The notes under the pieces: model-generated
Database searches by the model: none
What the model saw: the letters and a program-made list of their open reading frames with translations, nothing else
What the model was told of the DNA's origin: nothing
In this document: in pieces, positions 8,992-18,000 of the stretch
Numbering within the stretch: position 1 is the stretch's first letter
Layout: every line of letters starts with the position of its first letter
Position numbers and translations under genes: made by a program
Origin: Bacillota bacterium
GTDB taxonomy: Bacteria > Bacillota > UBA4882 > UBA8346
NCBI GenBank assembly: GCA_023429995.1
Contig: JAEZCE010000023.1
Span: forward strand, 107,113-171,112
Reading direction: 5' to 3'
DNA: 64,000 nt

Positions 8992-10119
8992 TTATATGGG
9001 CTTTTTTTCATCTACTTCGTCCAAGAATATAAACTTCACGTTGCATCGATAGCCGCAACAGCGATTGCGGGTCGAAGGTTGAATCGTCCAGCAATGCGGA
9101 CAATATATGCTTCCTCTCGGGCGGGTATCGAATACAATATCCGGCTTTTGAGGAAAAGGTTGCGCTGCAAGCGCCAAAAGATGTTCCTGCTCAGCTTCTT
9201 TCATTTTCTCGATTCTGTCATGGTAACGCTGCGCCTTTCGCTCTCTATGGAGGTAAGTTTGCTCGGTCAAGATATTTCCGGCAATACCTGTGGCAACCAA
9301 CAGTCCGCCGAAGAAAGTCGCCTCGGTGTATCCCTGCTTTGTGATCAGATCCAGAACGATTCCCGCGAATACCTGCCCGATAAACGACAGAAGTGTCAGA
9401 CGGAACGCCGGGGTCTTGGGTACGGTGATGTTGAAAAGCAATACCACGAAAACCCCCAATACACCGCCAAAGTATATCCAACCGTTGGAAGACAACGAGA
9501 AACCGGTGCAGATGAGATCATTTCCGCCCCAAAGAAAGAGAGCGCCTACGGTTACAGGAAGTCCCACGATATGGTTGACAAACGAACCCTGCATCGCACC
9601 GACACGCTCCGATAATCCTGCATTTACCGTACGCGAAAGCACAACCGTGACGCCTCCGGCGAAAGACAGCGTGAGCGCATACACAGCGTTACCTGCAGAA
9701 TTATCCAGCATCACCCAAATACCGGCGAGGGCAAAAGCCAACCCAATCAGGGTTGACTTTTTGAACGAATATTTCCCCATGCCGAACAGGCCGAAGCTGT
9801 CAATGATCAAGGATGTGGCGGTTTGTCCGAAAAACCCCAGTGCAACTATGCTTGTCAGGCTGATTTTCCCATAGGCGAAGTTATTAAATGCCGTCGTTAA
9901 TACGCCAATCACCCCACCGAGATACATCCACCAGGGGATGCTTAGCTGAAACGATACCTTTTGCCGGTGTATCTTAATGAGTATAAAAGCAAAGAAACTC
10001 CCGACGATATGAATGATGACGGCCGCACCGAACACGCCGTACTGTGCCGTCAGACCACCGTTGATTGCAATCATGATGGCAATCACCAAGCCCGTTAGCA
10101 GTGACAATAAATCATACAT
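8992..10119 (-). CDS. DMT-family transporter, YdcZ/DUF606 type, with cysteine-rich tail
   Basis: A 375-residue membrane protein with about ten hydrophobic segments arranged as two similar halves; each half resembles DUF606/YdcZ. After the last segment comes a charged helix (HRERKAQRYHDRIEK) and a tail with CPHC and CCGYRC, which looks like a zinc-binding ribbon. The start at 10119 has GGGGTGAT just upstream; a longer frame to 10257 lacks a site. The substrate is unknown. It is flanked by decayed genes on both sides, so it may have arrived by insertion. The tail is unusual for this family as I know it. Confidence 0.8.
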   Translation of the reverse strand: MYDLLSLLTGLVIAIMIAINGGLTAQYGVFGAAVIIHIVGSFFAFILIKIHRQKVSFQLSIPWWMYLGGVIGVLTTAFNNFAYGKISLTSIVALGFFGQTATSLIIDSFGLFGMGKYSFKKSTLIGLAFALAGIWVMLDNSAGNAVYALTLSFAGGVTVVLSRTVNAGLSERVGAMQGSFVNHIVGLPVTVGALFLWGGNDLICTGFSLSSNGWIYFGGVLGVFVVLLFNITVPKTPAFRLTLLSFIGQVFAGIVLDLITKQGYTEATFFGGLLVATGIAGNILTEQTYLHRERKAQRYHDRIEKMKEAEQEHLLALAAQPFPQKPDIVFDTRPRGSIYCPHCWTIQPSTRNRCCGYRCNVKFIFLDEVDEKKPI

Positions 10120-10165
10120 GACATCACCCCATACCCAAAGTATAATGTACCACGCTATGAAGTGG

Positions 10166-10183
10166 GTATGACAGATGTCATAC
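10166..10183. promoter_or_regulatory. Palindromic operator-like site upstream of the DMT transporter
   Basis: GTATGACA-GA-TGTCATAC is a perfect 8-bp inverted repeat with a 2-base spacer, 47 bases upstream of the transporter start on the minus strand. The shape fits a dimeric GntR- or TetR-type repressor. No regulator gene is adjacent. Confidence 0.5.
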
Positions 10184-10300
10184 TGACAGCAAATTATCCT
10201 GTTTATTGTGTCATCAGAAGAGTTGTTCTTGAAATTTAAAGTCTCGGACAACGACACTCAAGGTAGTATTGGGATTACTATCGGCTTTATTGGTGAACAG

Positions 10301-10463
10301 GGGTCTGAAATTCCAAAATTTTTAAGAACGGTCTTCTTTTTTTCGATGATTTTGAGTACAGTAGCAGTGGGGTTGATGTTTTCAAGCCTTTATTATCCAA
10401 CCTACGGGTTAATCAACAGTATTTTAACCTGGATAGGTCTTGGTTCCATTACCCCTGACCGGT
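10301..10463 (+). pseudogene. MalF-type sugar permease remnant
   Basis: About 54 residues read GSEIPKFLRTVFFFSMIL and then VAVGLMFSSLYYPTYGLINS, followed by WIGLGSITPD. This is the segment before the EAA loop of MalF/UgpA permeases. The N-terminal third and everything after the segment are missing, and the frame runs into unrelated sequence. It lies next to a MalG remnant. Confidence 0.75.
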
Positions 10464-10487
10464 TAAGAGCGGGGCCGGGTTGTATTC

Positions 10488-10673
10488 TCCTTATTAACGC
10501 CGGTTACGACCACCATTGTGTTGATTTAATGTATGATTATCTGGAATGACTTCTTCATTCCGCTGCATTTTTTGAAAAGCGCCGCCAGTACCACTTTAAC
10601 AGTAACCATTTTATACTTATTAGCCCAACGTTTTATTATTGAAGGAATGGAAGCGGATGCCATCAAAAGGTAA
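10488..10673 (+). pseudogene. MalG-type sugar permease C-terminal remnant
   Basis: The frame reads LLTPVTTTIVLI, a stop at 10527, then IIWNDFFIPLHFL and finally QRFIIEGMEADAIKR and a proper stop at 10671. This is the end of a MalG permease, including the conserved WNDF and EGM blocks. With the MalF remnant 25 bases upstream, it marks a deleted sugar ABC operon directly before the GH78 gene, which probably once belonged to it. Confidence 0.8.
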
Positions 10674-10732
10674 GCTCTTTTTTATGAAAGGAACTGTTTG
10701 AAAATTTTAATTTGAAGGGAGGTAGGGTGAAA

Positions 10733-13120
10733 ATGGAAAATAGCGATGCCCGAAAATTATTGACCGCTGCCAAGTGGATCTGGCCGAAACACCGGCTGTA
10801 CGATCTTCATAATTCCTACGCCCATTTCCGGAAGGATTTTGAGCTAACCGGCAAGCCGGACAGAGCCATGTTCTATATTACAGCGGATGAAAGCTACCGG
10901 CTGTGGATGAATGGTAAATATATCACCCGTGGTCCGGCCCGGGGTTATCAGTCACACTGGCCATACGACCAAGTAGATGTAGCCGTTTTTTTAATTCCGG
11001 GAAGGAATTTCATTGCGGTAGAAGTTTATAATCCCGGAGTTAGTACTTATAAATACATATCTCAGATGTCCGCCGGTTTTATCTGTGCCGGCGATTTTGG
11101 GGAAGTCGTCATTTTAAGCGATGCAACGTGGATATCACGTTACGACAAGGCTCATAAACGTGATACTGCGCTTTACTCCATGCAACTCAACTTTCAGGAG
11201 CATGTCGACGCCAGGGAAGATGACCGTTCCTGGATTTGTTCCTCAGCTCCTCCGCAGGACTGGCTAACTCCCGAGGAATCATTTTTTGGTTCCATGCCAT
11301 GGCATAGTCTCGAAGAACGAAGTATCCCTCAGCTAAGAGAATTGTCCCGTACACCGGTGAAAGTAGTCTCACGTGCCAGCGGAAATGTAGCTGCTGATTA
11401 TCGCCAATGGCGAAATATCGCCAAAGGGCTGCATGAAGTGTTTGAAAATTTGCAGTGGATACCGGTAAACGATGACAGGCTGGACCAAGTTAATTTAGAA
11501 GTTGCTCTTCCAGCCGCCGGAAAGGGAAGATTCAGCGCTGTGGTTTTAGACATGGGTGAAACCGTAGTCGGCCCTTCGATACTCAAAGTCAAGGGAGGAA
11601 ATGCCGGTACCTTACTCGACCTGTTTTTTTGCGAAGATTTAAATCAAGATCGAAGTCCGGTGATACCGTTTCCGGCGCTTTGTGAAACCTCAATGGCTAA
11701 CCGGCTGATTTTAAGAGAGGGCAAGACATTCTTTGACTTTTATCAGATCCTGGGTTTTCGTTATATTACACTGGTCGCAGAGGAGAGTTTCGAACCTTTC
11801 GAAATAAATTTGCAAGTCATCGATACGGGTTACCCTTATGCTTTAGGAGGGCAATTCGAATGCTCGGAAGAAGCTTTCAATAAGATTTGGAGCATCTGCC
11901 GCCGCACTGAGCAGGTCTGTTCTCAGGATGCCTATATTGACACGCCCTGGCGGGAACAGGCCCAATGGTGGGGGGATGCCCGGATTCAATTTTGGAACAC
12001 GATGGCAATGGATGGCGATACCCGTTTACTGAAGCGCGGGATCCGATCTTTGGCAGGACAGAAAGTTCCCAACGGGTTAACTTACGGACATGCGCCCACA
12101 ATGGCTCATGGTTGCATTCTTCCTGACTTTTCACTGGTTTGGGTGATTACCATTTTTGACTATTATTATCAAACGAAAGATTTAACTTTATTTAAAGAGC
12201 AATTGCCTCGAATTAGAGAGGTGCTGTCTTATTTTAGGAATGAAGCGCCGCGCCATAAGGACTTATTGGCGAGTGACTCGCGATATTGGCTTTTCCTGGA
12301 TTGGTCGACGATTGATAAGACCGGAGCACCCACTCTTTATAACATGTGGTACATATTGGCCTTACGGACGTTTGCCCAACTTTTAGATCTTAGTGGCTAT
12401 AGCCAAGAAGCGCAAGATGCTGCTGAAGAAGCATTGGAAATTCAGAAACGTTTGGAACAGATAGCTTTCAATCCGGAAAAAGGTCTCTTTAACGATGGAT
12501 TGGACACTACTGGCCAACCATTATCAAAATATTCAGTGCAGTCACAAGTCTTTGCAATATTGCTGGGTTTAAAACCGAAGTATCATTCAACGATGATGGA
12601 ACAAAGGGTTCTGCCGTTTTTGCGCGGAGAACCGTTGGATGAGGCAATTCCATCAGCCTATTGGACCAGTTATGTGCTAACCATAACCCGTCAAAAAGGC
12701 TATTTCAAAGAGGCCCTTGACTATATCCGGCGTATGTGGACGCCAATGATTCCACTAGGCACTACTTTGGAGGTTTTTGATATTCCCCTTGCCATAGAGG
12801 CTTTCGTCATTCAAAGAGGCTTTACATCCGTTAGTCATGCCTGGAGTGCTCATCCCCTGTTTCACCTGATGAATATTTTAGGCGGCGTGGTTCAGGAGGT
12901 GGCCGGCTGGGACGTGATTACCTTTAGACCATATTTCGCACCGGAATTGGACTATGTGACTATAACAATGCCATCACCCCATGGCTTCATTGAAAGCAGT
13001 TGGCAACGCCAGAACGGCCGGATCGCAGTCCGGCTCAAACTTCCGAAAGGCGTCACCGCAAAAGTTGAGATTTCGGGACAAGAGGCGGTGCTCCAAGACG
13101 GATTCGAAAAGATAATCTGA
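10733..13120 (+). CDS. Alpha-L-rhamnosidase-like glycosidase, GH78
   Basis: A 795-residue protein. The ATG at 10733 is preceded by GGGAGGTAGGG. The N-terminal beta modules carry the sugar-binding ADESYRLWMNG block, and an alpha/alpha-barrel follows from about residue 370. The GH78 catalytic block is DTPWREQAQWWGDAR, with D403, E408 and D415 at the 5- and 7-residue spacing of known rhamnosidases. A C-terminal beta domain ends the protein. No signal peptide, so the enzyme should act on imported oligosaccharides. The transporter genes immediately upstream are decayed, so its substrate supply is unclear. A rhamnose leaving group is the family expectation, not shown here. Confidence 0.88.
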   Translation: MENSDARKLLTAAKWIWPKHRLYDLHNSYAHFRKDFELTGKPDRAMFYITADESYRLWMNGKYITRGPARGYQSHWPYDQVDVAVFLIPGRNFIAVEVYNPGVSTYKYISQMSAGFICAGDFGEVVILSDATWISRYDKAHKRDTALYSMQLNFQEHVDAREDDRSWICSSAPPQDWLTPEESFFGSMPWHSLEERSIPQLRELSRTPVKVVSRASGNVAADYRQWRNIAKGLHEVFENLQWIPVNDDRLDQVNLEVALPAAGKGRFSAVVLDMGETVVGPSILKVKGGNAGTLLDLFFCEDLNQDRSPVIPFPALCETSMANRLILREGKTFFDFYQILGFRYITLVAEESFEPFEINLQVIDTGYPYALGGQFECSEEAFNKIWSICRRTEQVCSQDAYIDTPWREQAQWWGDARIQFWNTMAMDGDTRLLKRGIRSLAGQKVPNGLTYGHAPTMAHGCILPDFSLVWVITIFDYYYQTKDLTLFKEQLPRIREVLSYFRNEAPRHKDLLASDSRYWLFLDWSTIDKTGAPTLYNMWYILALRTFAQLLDLSGYSQEAQDAAEEALEIQKRLEQIAFNPEKGLFNDGLDTTGQPLSKYSVQSQVFAILLGLKPKYHSTMMEQRVLPFLRGEPLDEAIPSAYWTSYVLTITRQKGYFKEALDYIRRMWTPMIPLGTTLEVFDIPLAIEAFVIQRGFTSVSHAWSAHPLFHLMNILGGVVQEVAGWDVITFRPYFAPELDYVTITMPSPHGFIESSWQRQNGRIAVRLKLPKGVTAKVEISGQEAVLQDGFEKII

Positions 13121-13183
13121 CAACTATCCCGGCGACTTCAAAATAGCCCAAGGGGAGGTAGGCATAGGATTATTAATTGCTCA

Positions 13184-13225
13184 TCAAAAAAGAACCAGAG
13201 CAAAAGTTGGCTTTCTCTGGTTCTT
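13184..13225 (-). terminator. Intrinsic terminator of the small cysteine-rich gene
   Basis: An 11-bp perfect inverted repeat (AAGAACCAGAG at 13190-13200 and CTCTGGTTCTT at 13215-13225). On the minus strand it is followed directly by a run of T. It lies 18 bases past the stop of the gene at 13243-13401. It could also stop transcription coming from the GH78 gene. Confidence 0.8.
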
Positions 13226-13242
13226 CAAGATTTTTCGTTCTG

Positions 13243-13401
13243 TTAGTTCAACTTCGGCTGTCCGTTCTCCATGATACAGTCTCCGTCATAATTGTAGACG
13301 TTATACTTGAATGGGCATTCCTTAAGGCATTGATTGCAAGTGCATTTTCGGATGTCTAATTCAATTTTATCCCACTGGATCTGAGCTTCTTGGTAATCCA
13401 T
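13243..13401 (-). CDS. Small cysteine-rich protein (52 residues)
   Basis: MDYQEAQIQWDKIELDIR is followed by KCTCNQCLKECP and ends MENGQPKLN. The ATG at 13401 has a strong GGGAGG site 8 bases upstream, and a clean intrinsic terminator follows the stop, so this is very likely a real gene. C20, C22, C25 and C29 form a compact CxCxxCxxxC group, with C42 further on. Binding of zinc or an iron-sulfur cluster is plausible. I do not recognise a family. Confidence 0.7.
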   Translation of the reverse strand: MDYQEAQIQWDKIELDIRKCTCNQCLKECPFKYNVYNYDGDCIMENGQPKLN

Positions 13402-13611
13402 TATCATTACCTCCCAGCTTCAATTTTGGGGTTAATCTATTGAATTAATTTCCATATCTTCTTAAAATATCCTTCCTGATTTGTCAGTTAATTCAGCAGC
13501 TAAGAAATGGACATATTTTGTAAAATAAAAAAGTCAGACACGAACCTGTCGACATATTATGAGAGAATTAGCCGGTAGATGACAGATTTTTTTCCAATAG
13601 ACCATTGTGAA

Positions 13612-13974
13612 TTACATATTTTCTACGAACTGGACACTAAAACCGTTGGGATCTTTCACAAAAAAGAACTTGATATGGGGGTTGGGTTGAAAAGGGCCAT
13701 CGGCTATTTCAATTCCTTTTTCCTGGATAAACTTGATTTTTTCGTCCAACGACACCACTTCAAAGCCCAATGAAACCCGCCCGACATTTTTGGGAAAAGT
13801 CTGATTTTTGTCGCAAATCAGTTCGAGCTTGGTTTCTCCTTCGCCCAAAAAACAAATTTCCACTCCCGGTCCGGCCGGATACTTCTTGCTGATCGGAAGC
13901 CCTACAATCTCCTGGTAAAACTTTAGCGAATCTTCCATGTTATCCACAGTTAAGGTTGTCCAACAAAATTTCAT
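13612..13974 (-). CDS. VOC-family (glyoxalase/bleomycin-resistance fold) protein
   Basis: A 120-residue protein with the paired beta-alpha-beta-beta-beta units of the VOC fold: TTLTVDNMEDSLKFYQEIVG at the N-terminus and FFVKDPNGFSVQFVEN at the C-terminus, where the terminal E is a usual metal ligand. The ATG at 13974 has AAGGAGGAGC upstream; a longer frame to 14046 does not. It probably forms a metal-dependent dimer. The reaction is unknown. It appears to be transcribed alone. Confidence 0.85.
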   Translation of the reverse strand: MKFCWTTLTVDNMEDSLKFYQEIVGLPISKKYPAGPGVEICFLGEGETKLELICDKNQTFPKNVGRVSLGFEVVSLDEKIKFIQEKGIEIADGPFQPNPHIKFFFVKDPNGFSVQFVENM

Positions 13975-14248
13975 GAATATGCTCCTCCTTAAAATGGTTG
14001 AGAACTGCTTCTTATGTAAATTGTACCATATTTTATCCCATATCATGCTGGTTAATTAATTAACTAATTAATTTTAACCGATTGCAAAGCGATATAATCT
14101 CTATTTTTTGATTTAGGCAATATTACTGAAAGCAGGAGTATAAAACCATAGGCTAAGCCAGCGGTTCTAAAAAAGTTATGCCTATGAAAAAGGAAACTTT
14201 CATACTCAAATCAACGTGGGTCACCAACCGGATGAGCAGAGGAAAGAG

Positions 14249-14315
14249 GCTGCCTCAGAAAAAAGTTATCAAGATATACTATGCACTTAATTTTAAACTC
14301 CTTTGAGACAGCTTG
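14249..14315. terminator. Imperfect GGCTGTCTC-type hairpin
   Basis: GGCTGCCTCAGA at about 14249 can pair with TTTGAGACAGCTT at 14303-14315 across a 41-base AT-rich loop. The stem has two mismatches. The core matches the arms of stronger hairpins at 39038 and 53689. The rest of the 13975-14342 gap shows no gene. Confidence 0.45.
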
Positions 14316-14342
14316 TAAATGGGGATTAATTTCGGCTATCCT

Positions 14343-14987
14343 TCAAGAGAACCTTTTATATGGTCCTTCCCCTTGGCTTTCCAGCCATTTATCCTTTCGG
14401 CTGCGAAAGTCAAATAACTTGAAATGTCTAAGCAGTAATGTCAGGGCCAAAAGGAAAGCAAGAATGAATAATAATGGAATCCCCAACAGCAACTGGTTAG
14501 GTTTTTGGATATGATAAAAAGTTGCATAAAAATTTTGAACTAGTTTTGTAAAATCGTAGATAGAAGTAGTTATAAATGCGCTAAAACAAATTTCAATACG
14601 GTATTTCCAAAAATAATATAATCCCAAAATTAGCATAAAACAAATAACTACATAGGAAAAATAAGCTAAGATTCCCCCTATAAATGGTTTTACAGGATCA
14701 GCAACCATTAAAGTTAACCAATCTAAGCTTTGGATTAAAAACGCAAAATAACAAATGAATATATCGGATTCATATATAAATTTGTTAACCTTGGTACTGA
14801 CAATTTTAATAATTCCGATAACAATCAAACCTATAATAAAGAATCCCAATAGAAAAACTAGTTCCCAACCACTGAAAACAATTTTAAAAATATGACCCTT
14901 CTCAAACAAATGAACGTTAGAGAAAAAAATATTAGTGAGATTGTATATGATATCAAAATAGAGGGCTTTCTTTATAAAATCCTTCAT
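14343..14987 (-). CDS. Multi-pass membrane protein of unknown function, RHS neighbour
   Basis: A 214-residue protein with about six hydrophobic segments and a basic C-terminal tail (FRSRKDKWLE). The start at 14987 has GGGGAGGATGAT just upstream. I do not recognise a family. It lies 23 bases after the RHS gene in the same direction, so the two are probably co-transcribed. Polymorphic toxin genes are commonly followed by an immunity gene at this position, and membrane immunity proteins exist, so an immunity role is possible but unproven. Confidence 0.7.
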   Translation of the reverse strand: MKDFIKKALYFDIIYNLTNIFFSNVHLFEKGHIFKIVFSGWELVFLLGFFIIGLIVIGIIKIVSTKVNKFIYESDIFICYFAFLIQSLDWLTLMVADPVKPFIGGILAYFSYVVICFMLILGLYYFWKYRIEICFSAFITTSIYDFTKLVQNFYATFYHIQKPNQLLLGIPLLFILAFLLALTLLLRHFKLFDFRSRKDKWLESQGEGPYKRFS

Positions 14988-15010
14988 TTTATCATCCTCC
15001 CCGGTTGTTT

Positions 15011-18000
15011 TTAATTAAAAAATTGATATTCCCATCCGCCCCAAGGTCCGGGACTGAATAATGGTCCGAAACCTTTTGCCGGATTTAGCGCAGGAGCATG
15101 AATCCCTAAGTCTCTACAAAGAGCTACGGTTACTTCGATAGACTGACCATATTTATTGGATAAATCTGCTTTCCATAGATCTAAATCTCCTTCAAAATCT
15201 AAAGACAAACACCCTTTGATACTACCTGTGATTTGAGCATTTTTTCCTAAAGAAAAATCGATTAATTTAACAGTAAGGCCGACTACCCCTTCTCTAATAA
15301 CATTAACTTCATATCCTTTATCATCAATTACACTTGAAACATTTCCATTGGCGTCCAAGTTAATTGTTAGCTCTCCATCAACAGTTAGTGAATTACCTAA
15401 ATTTATCGTAATTTTATAAGGACCTACTCTATAACTGAAGTCTTCGTCTATTCCACTAAGATTCCAGCCTATTTTTGAAGATTGATTATATGATTTATCA
15501 ATAAAATCATGGTCATGGGATCTTTGACCAATCGGAAGATCGTCATTATAGTCCGGGTTGTCATGGGGATCAAGATACCTAAAACCCGCTGGATCAATCA
15601 ATTTAACAGGATTATTGTTGCAATACTGATACCAATTTACTCCAGACTTGATCGGATCTTGCGTCATAAACCTACCGGTTTCCGGATCGTAAAACCTAGC
15701 CCCAAAGTATTTCAACCCCGTTCCATCATCTTCCTTTTTTCCGGTAAATCGATAAGAATCTTGATTTTGCAGGTTAGGGAGTTTTAACCTGATTTCATCA
15801 AATAAAACCGGATCGGAATCGCCGCCGTTGATCAACCGGATGTGCATTTTCACTGCATTTGTGGGGGAGTGGGAATTTAATGTAAACTGACTCCAGATAT
15901 CGGACCATCCAAAGGCATTGGTTTCATCGGTCTGAATCAATGTTCCCGCTGCATCGAAATAAACCAATTGGGCTTTTCCTAGAGTGGCTGTATGGCTAGG
16001 GGTTTTAAAAAACCCGTTTAAGACATAGTCGGAATTGGGGGATACATATAGAGCGTTTGATTGGGCTCCTCCGCCGGAAGCAACCGCTAGATTGGTTGTA
16101 TCCATCCAGCCTCCGCTGCTGTTATAGGTTATTTTATTTTCAAGATCATTGATTGGAGACCATTTACCGGTTTGTTCCATGTGGCCGTCGAATCCATCCT
16201 GATCATATTCATTGGAATTTAAGATATTACCCCATGCGTCATATTTACATAGCCCTACCAATTTTCCGTTCAGATCGGTTAAAGCCCGGGTGGAGCCGAG
16301 ATAATCTTTATGGTAGAAAAATTTTTGGCCGCCCTTTTCCTCAGCAATGGAATTTTTTCCGGCATAAATGTAATATGTGTATTGACCGTCAGTCGCCGAA
16401 TATTCTAGCAATGGATTTGCGCCTTGATAAATAGTGTAAATGGTATTTCCATTGGCGACTTTTTTGATCCTCATTCCATCACTGTCATAGGTATTATCCT
16501 GTACGCTGGTACCGTTTTTAATTACACTGGTTAAGCGGGATTCTCCGTCATAACCATAGGACCAAGTATCCGAACCGTCGGTTTTACTTGTTCGGTCCCC
16601 GTCAGCATCATTCATATAAACATTACTTCCCATCGACCACAATCTGTTGGCCAGATCATAGCTATAACTGGAACTAATACTGGTAATCTTCTGTTGAATC
16701 TCATCAATAGCCGTAGTTTCTTGAGAGGATAGGTTCCCGGCACTGTCATAATTCCAACGGGAACCAACTTTGCCCGCTCCCTGATAAGATTCTGTGGATA
16801 AACGGTTTAATCCATCATAGGTAAACCGGTCGGTGTTAAGTGTTTGAATATTGCCAGCCGAATCATAGGTATAATTTAAATCTATTAATGTGCCTTGATA
16901 TCCGGCAGTAATTTTTTGTGGCCGGCCATCAGCATCATAGGTATGGGTGTTTTTCAATCCATTACTATAATCCATCTCATTTAAATTGCTATCCCCGTCA
17001 TAACTGCAGAAATTTACAAACCCCGGAATCGTTACTATCCGATCCAAATCATCATAAGTATAAGTTACTGAGTCGCTCCGGCCCGGATATGCAATGCCGG
17101 TTATCCGTCCATAGGTATCATAAGTATATTTTACAGTAAAGGTATTGGAATCCAATAATGCACTCAACCCGGTTACCCGGTTTCGGGCATCATAATGATA
17201 AGTATATGAGCCAATGGGAAATGTTTTTGTCAGAATATTATCATTGGCATCATAGGTAAAGTTTACACTCCGGTCATCCGCTTCCGCAAATTGCTTTATT
17301 CGATAACCGTTAAAAAATTCATAACTAAACTGCTTGGTTCCTTTGGCGGTGGTTTTGGTTAATAAGTTTCCTGCGTTATCATAACTATATGTCTCAGCCG
17401 TCAATGGATGGATCCCGTCTTGAGGATAATCCAATCGGATCAATCTGCTCAAATTATCATAGGTGTAAATGGTTTGGGCTCCACGGGGGTTGGTGACCCG
17501 AATTAAATCACTAAAGGTATCATAATCATAGGTGGTATTATAAGTTGAATTTGAATCGGGATGTTCCTGGATTTGGACCAAGCGATCCAACAGATCATAG
17601 GTCTGTTGCTTTTGAAATCCTCTGGCATCTGTAACCGTCAAGGTTCGATCATTCCAAGTATATTTGGAAATTGCTCCATCCGGTAATTGAGTTTGAACCT
17701 TACGGCCCAATTCATCATAGCCGTGGGTGGTTGTGTATCCCAGATTGGCGCTTTCCGAAATCATCCGTCCATTCGTATCATAATTATAGCTTTTTATTTT
17801 GATCCAATTTCCATTGGTAAGCCTTTGGATTAGCGTCGGTTTACCGAAGAGGGAATCATAATAGATTCGCCCTTCTTGCCAGCCGGCTGTAGCATTGCCG
17901 AACTTGAGACTGATTATATTGTTAGTATCGTCGTAAGTAATTTGGCGGGTTACTCCCACCGCTGGATCGGAATTGATTAAACTCTCTGAGGTTAACCGGC

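Noticed and set aside
8803..9615. 270-codon plus-strand frame
   Set aside because: Antisense to the clear DMT-family transporter; its residues show no family pattern.
9290..9874. 194-codon plus-strand frame
   Set aside because: Shadow of the DMT transporter on the opposite strand.
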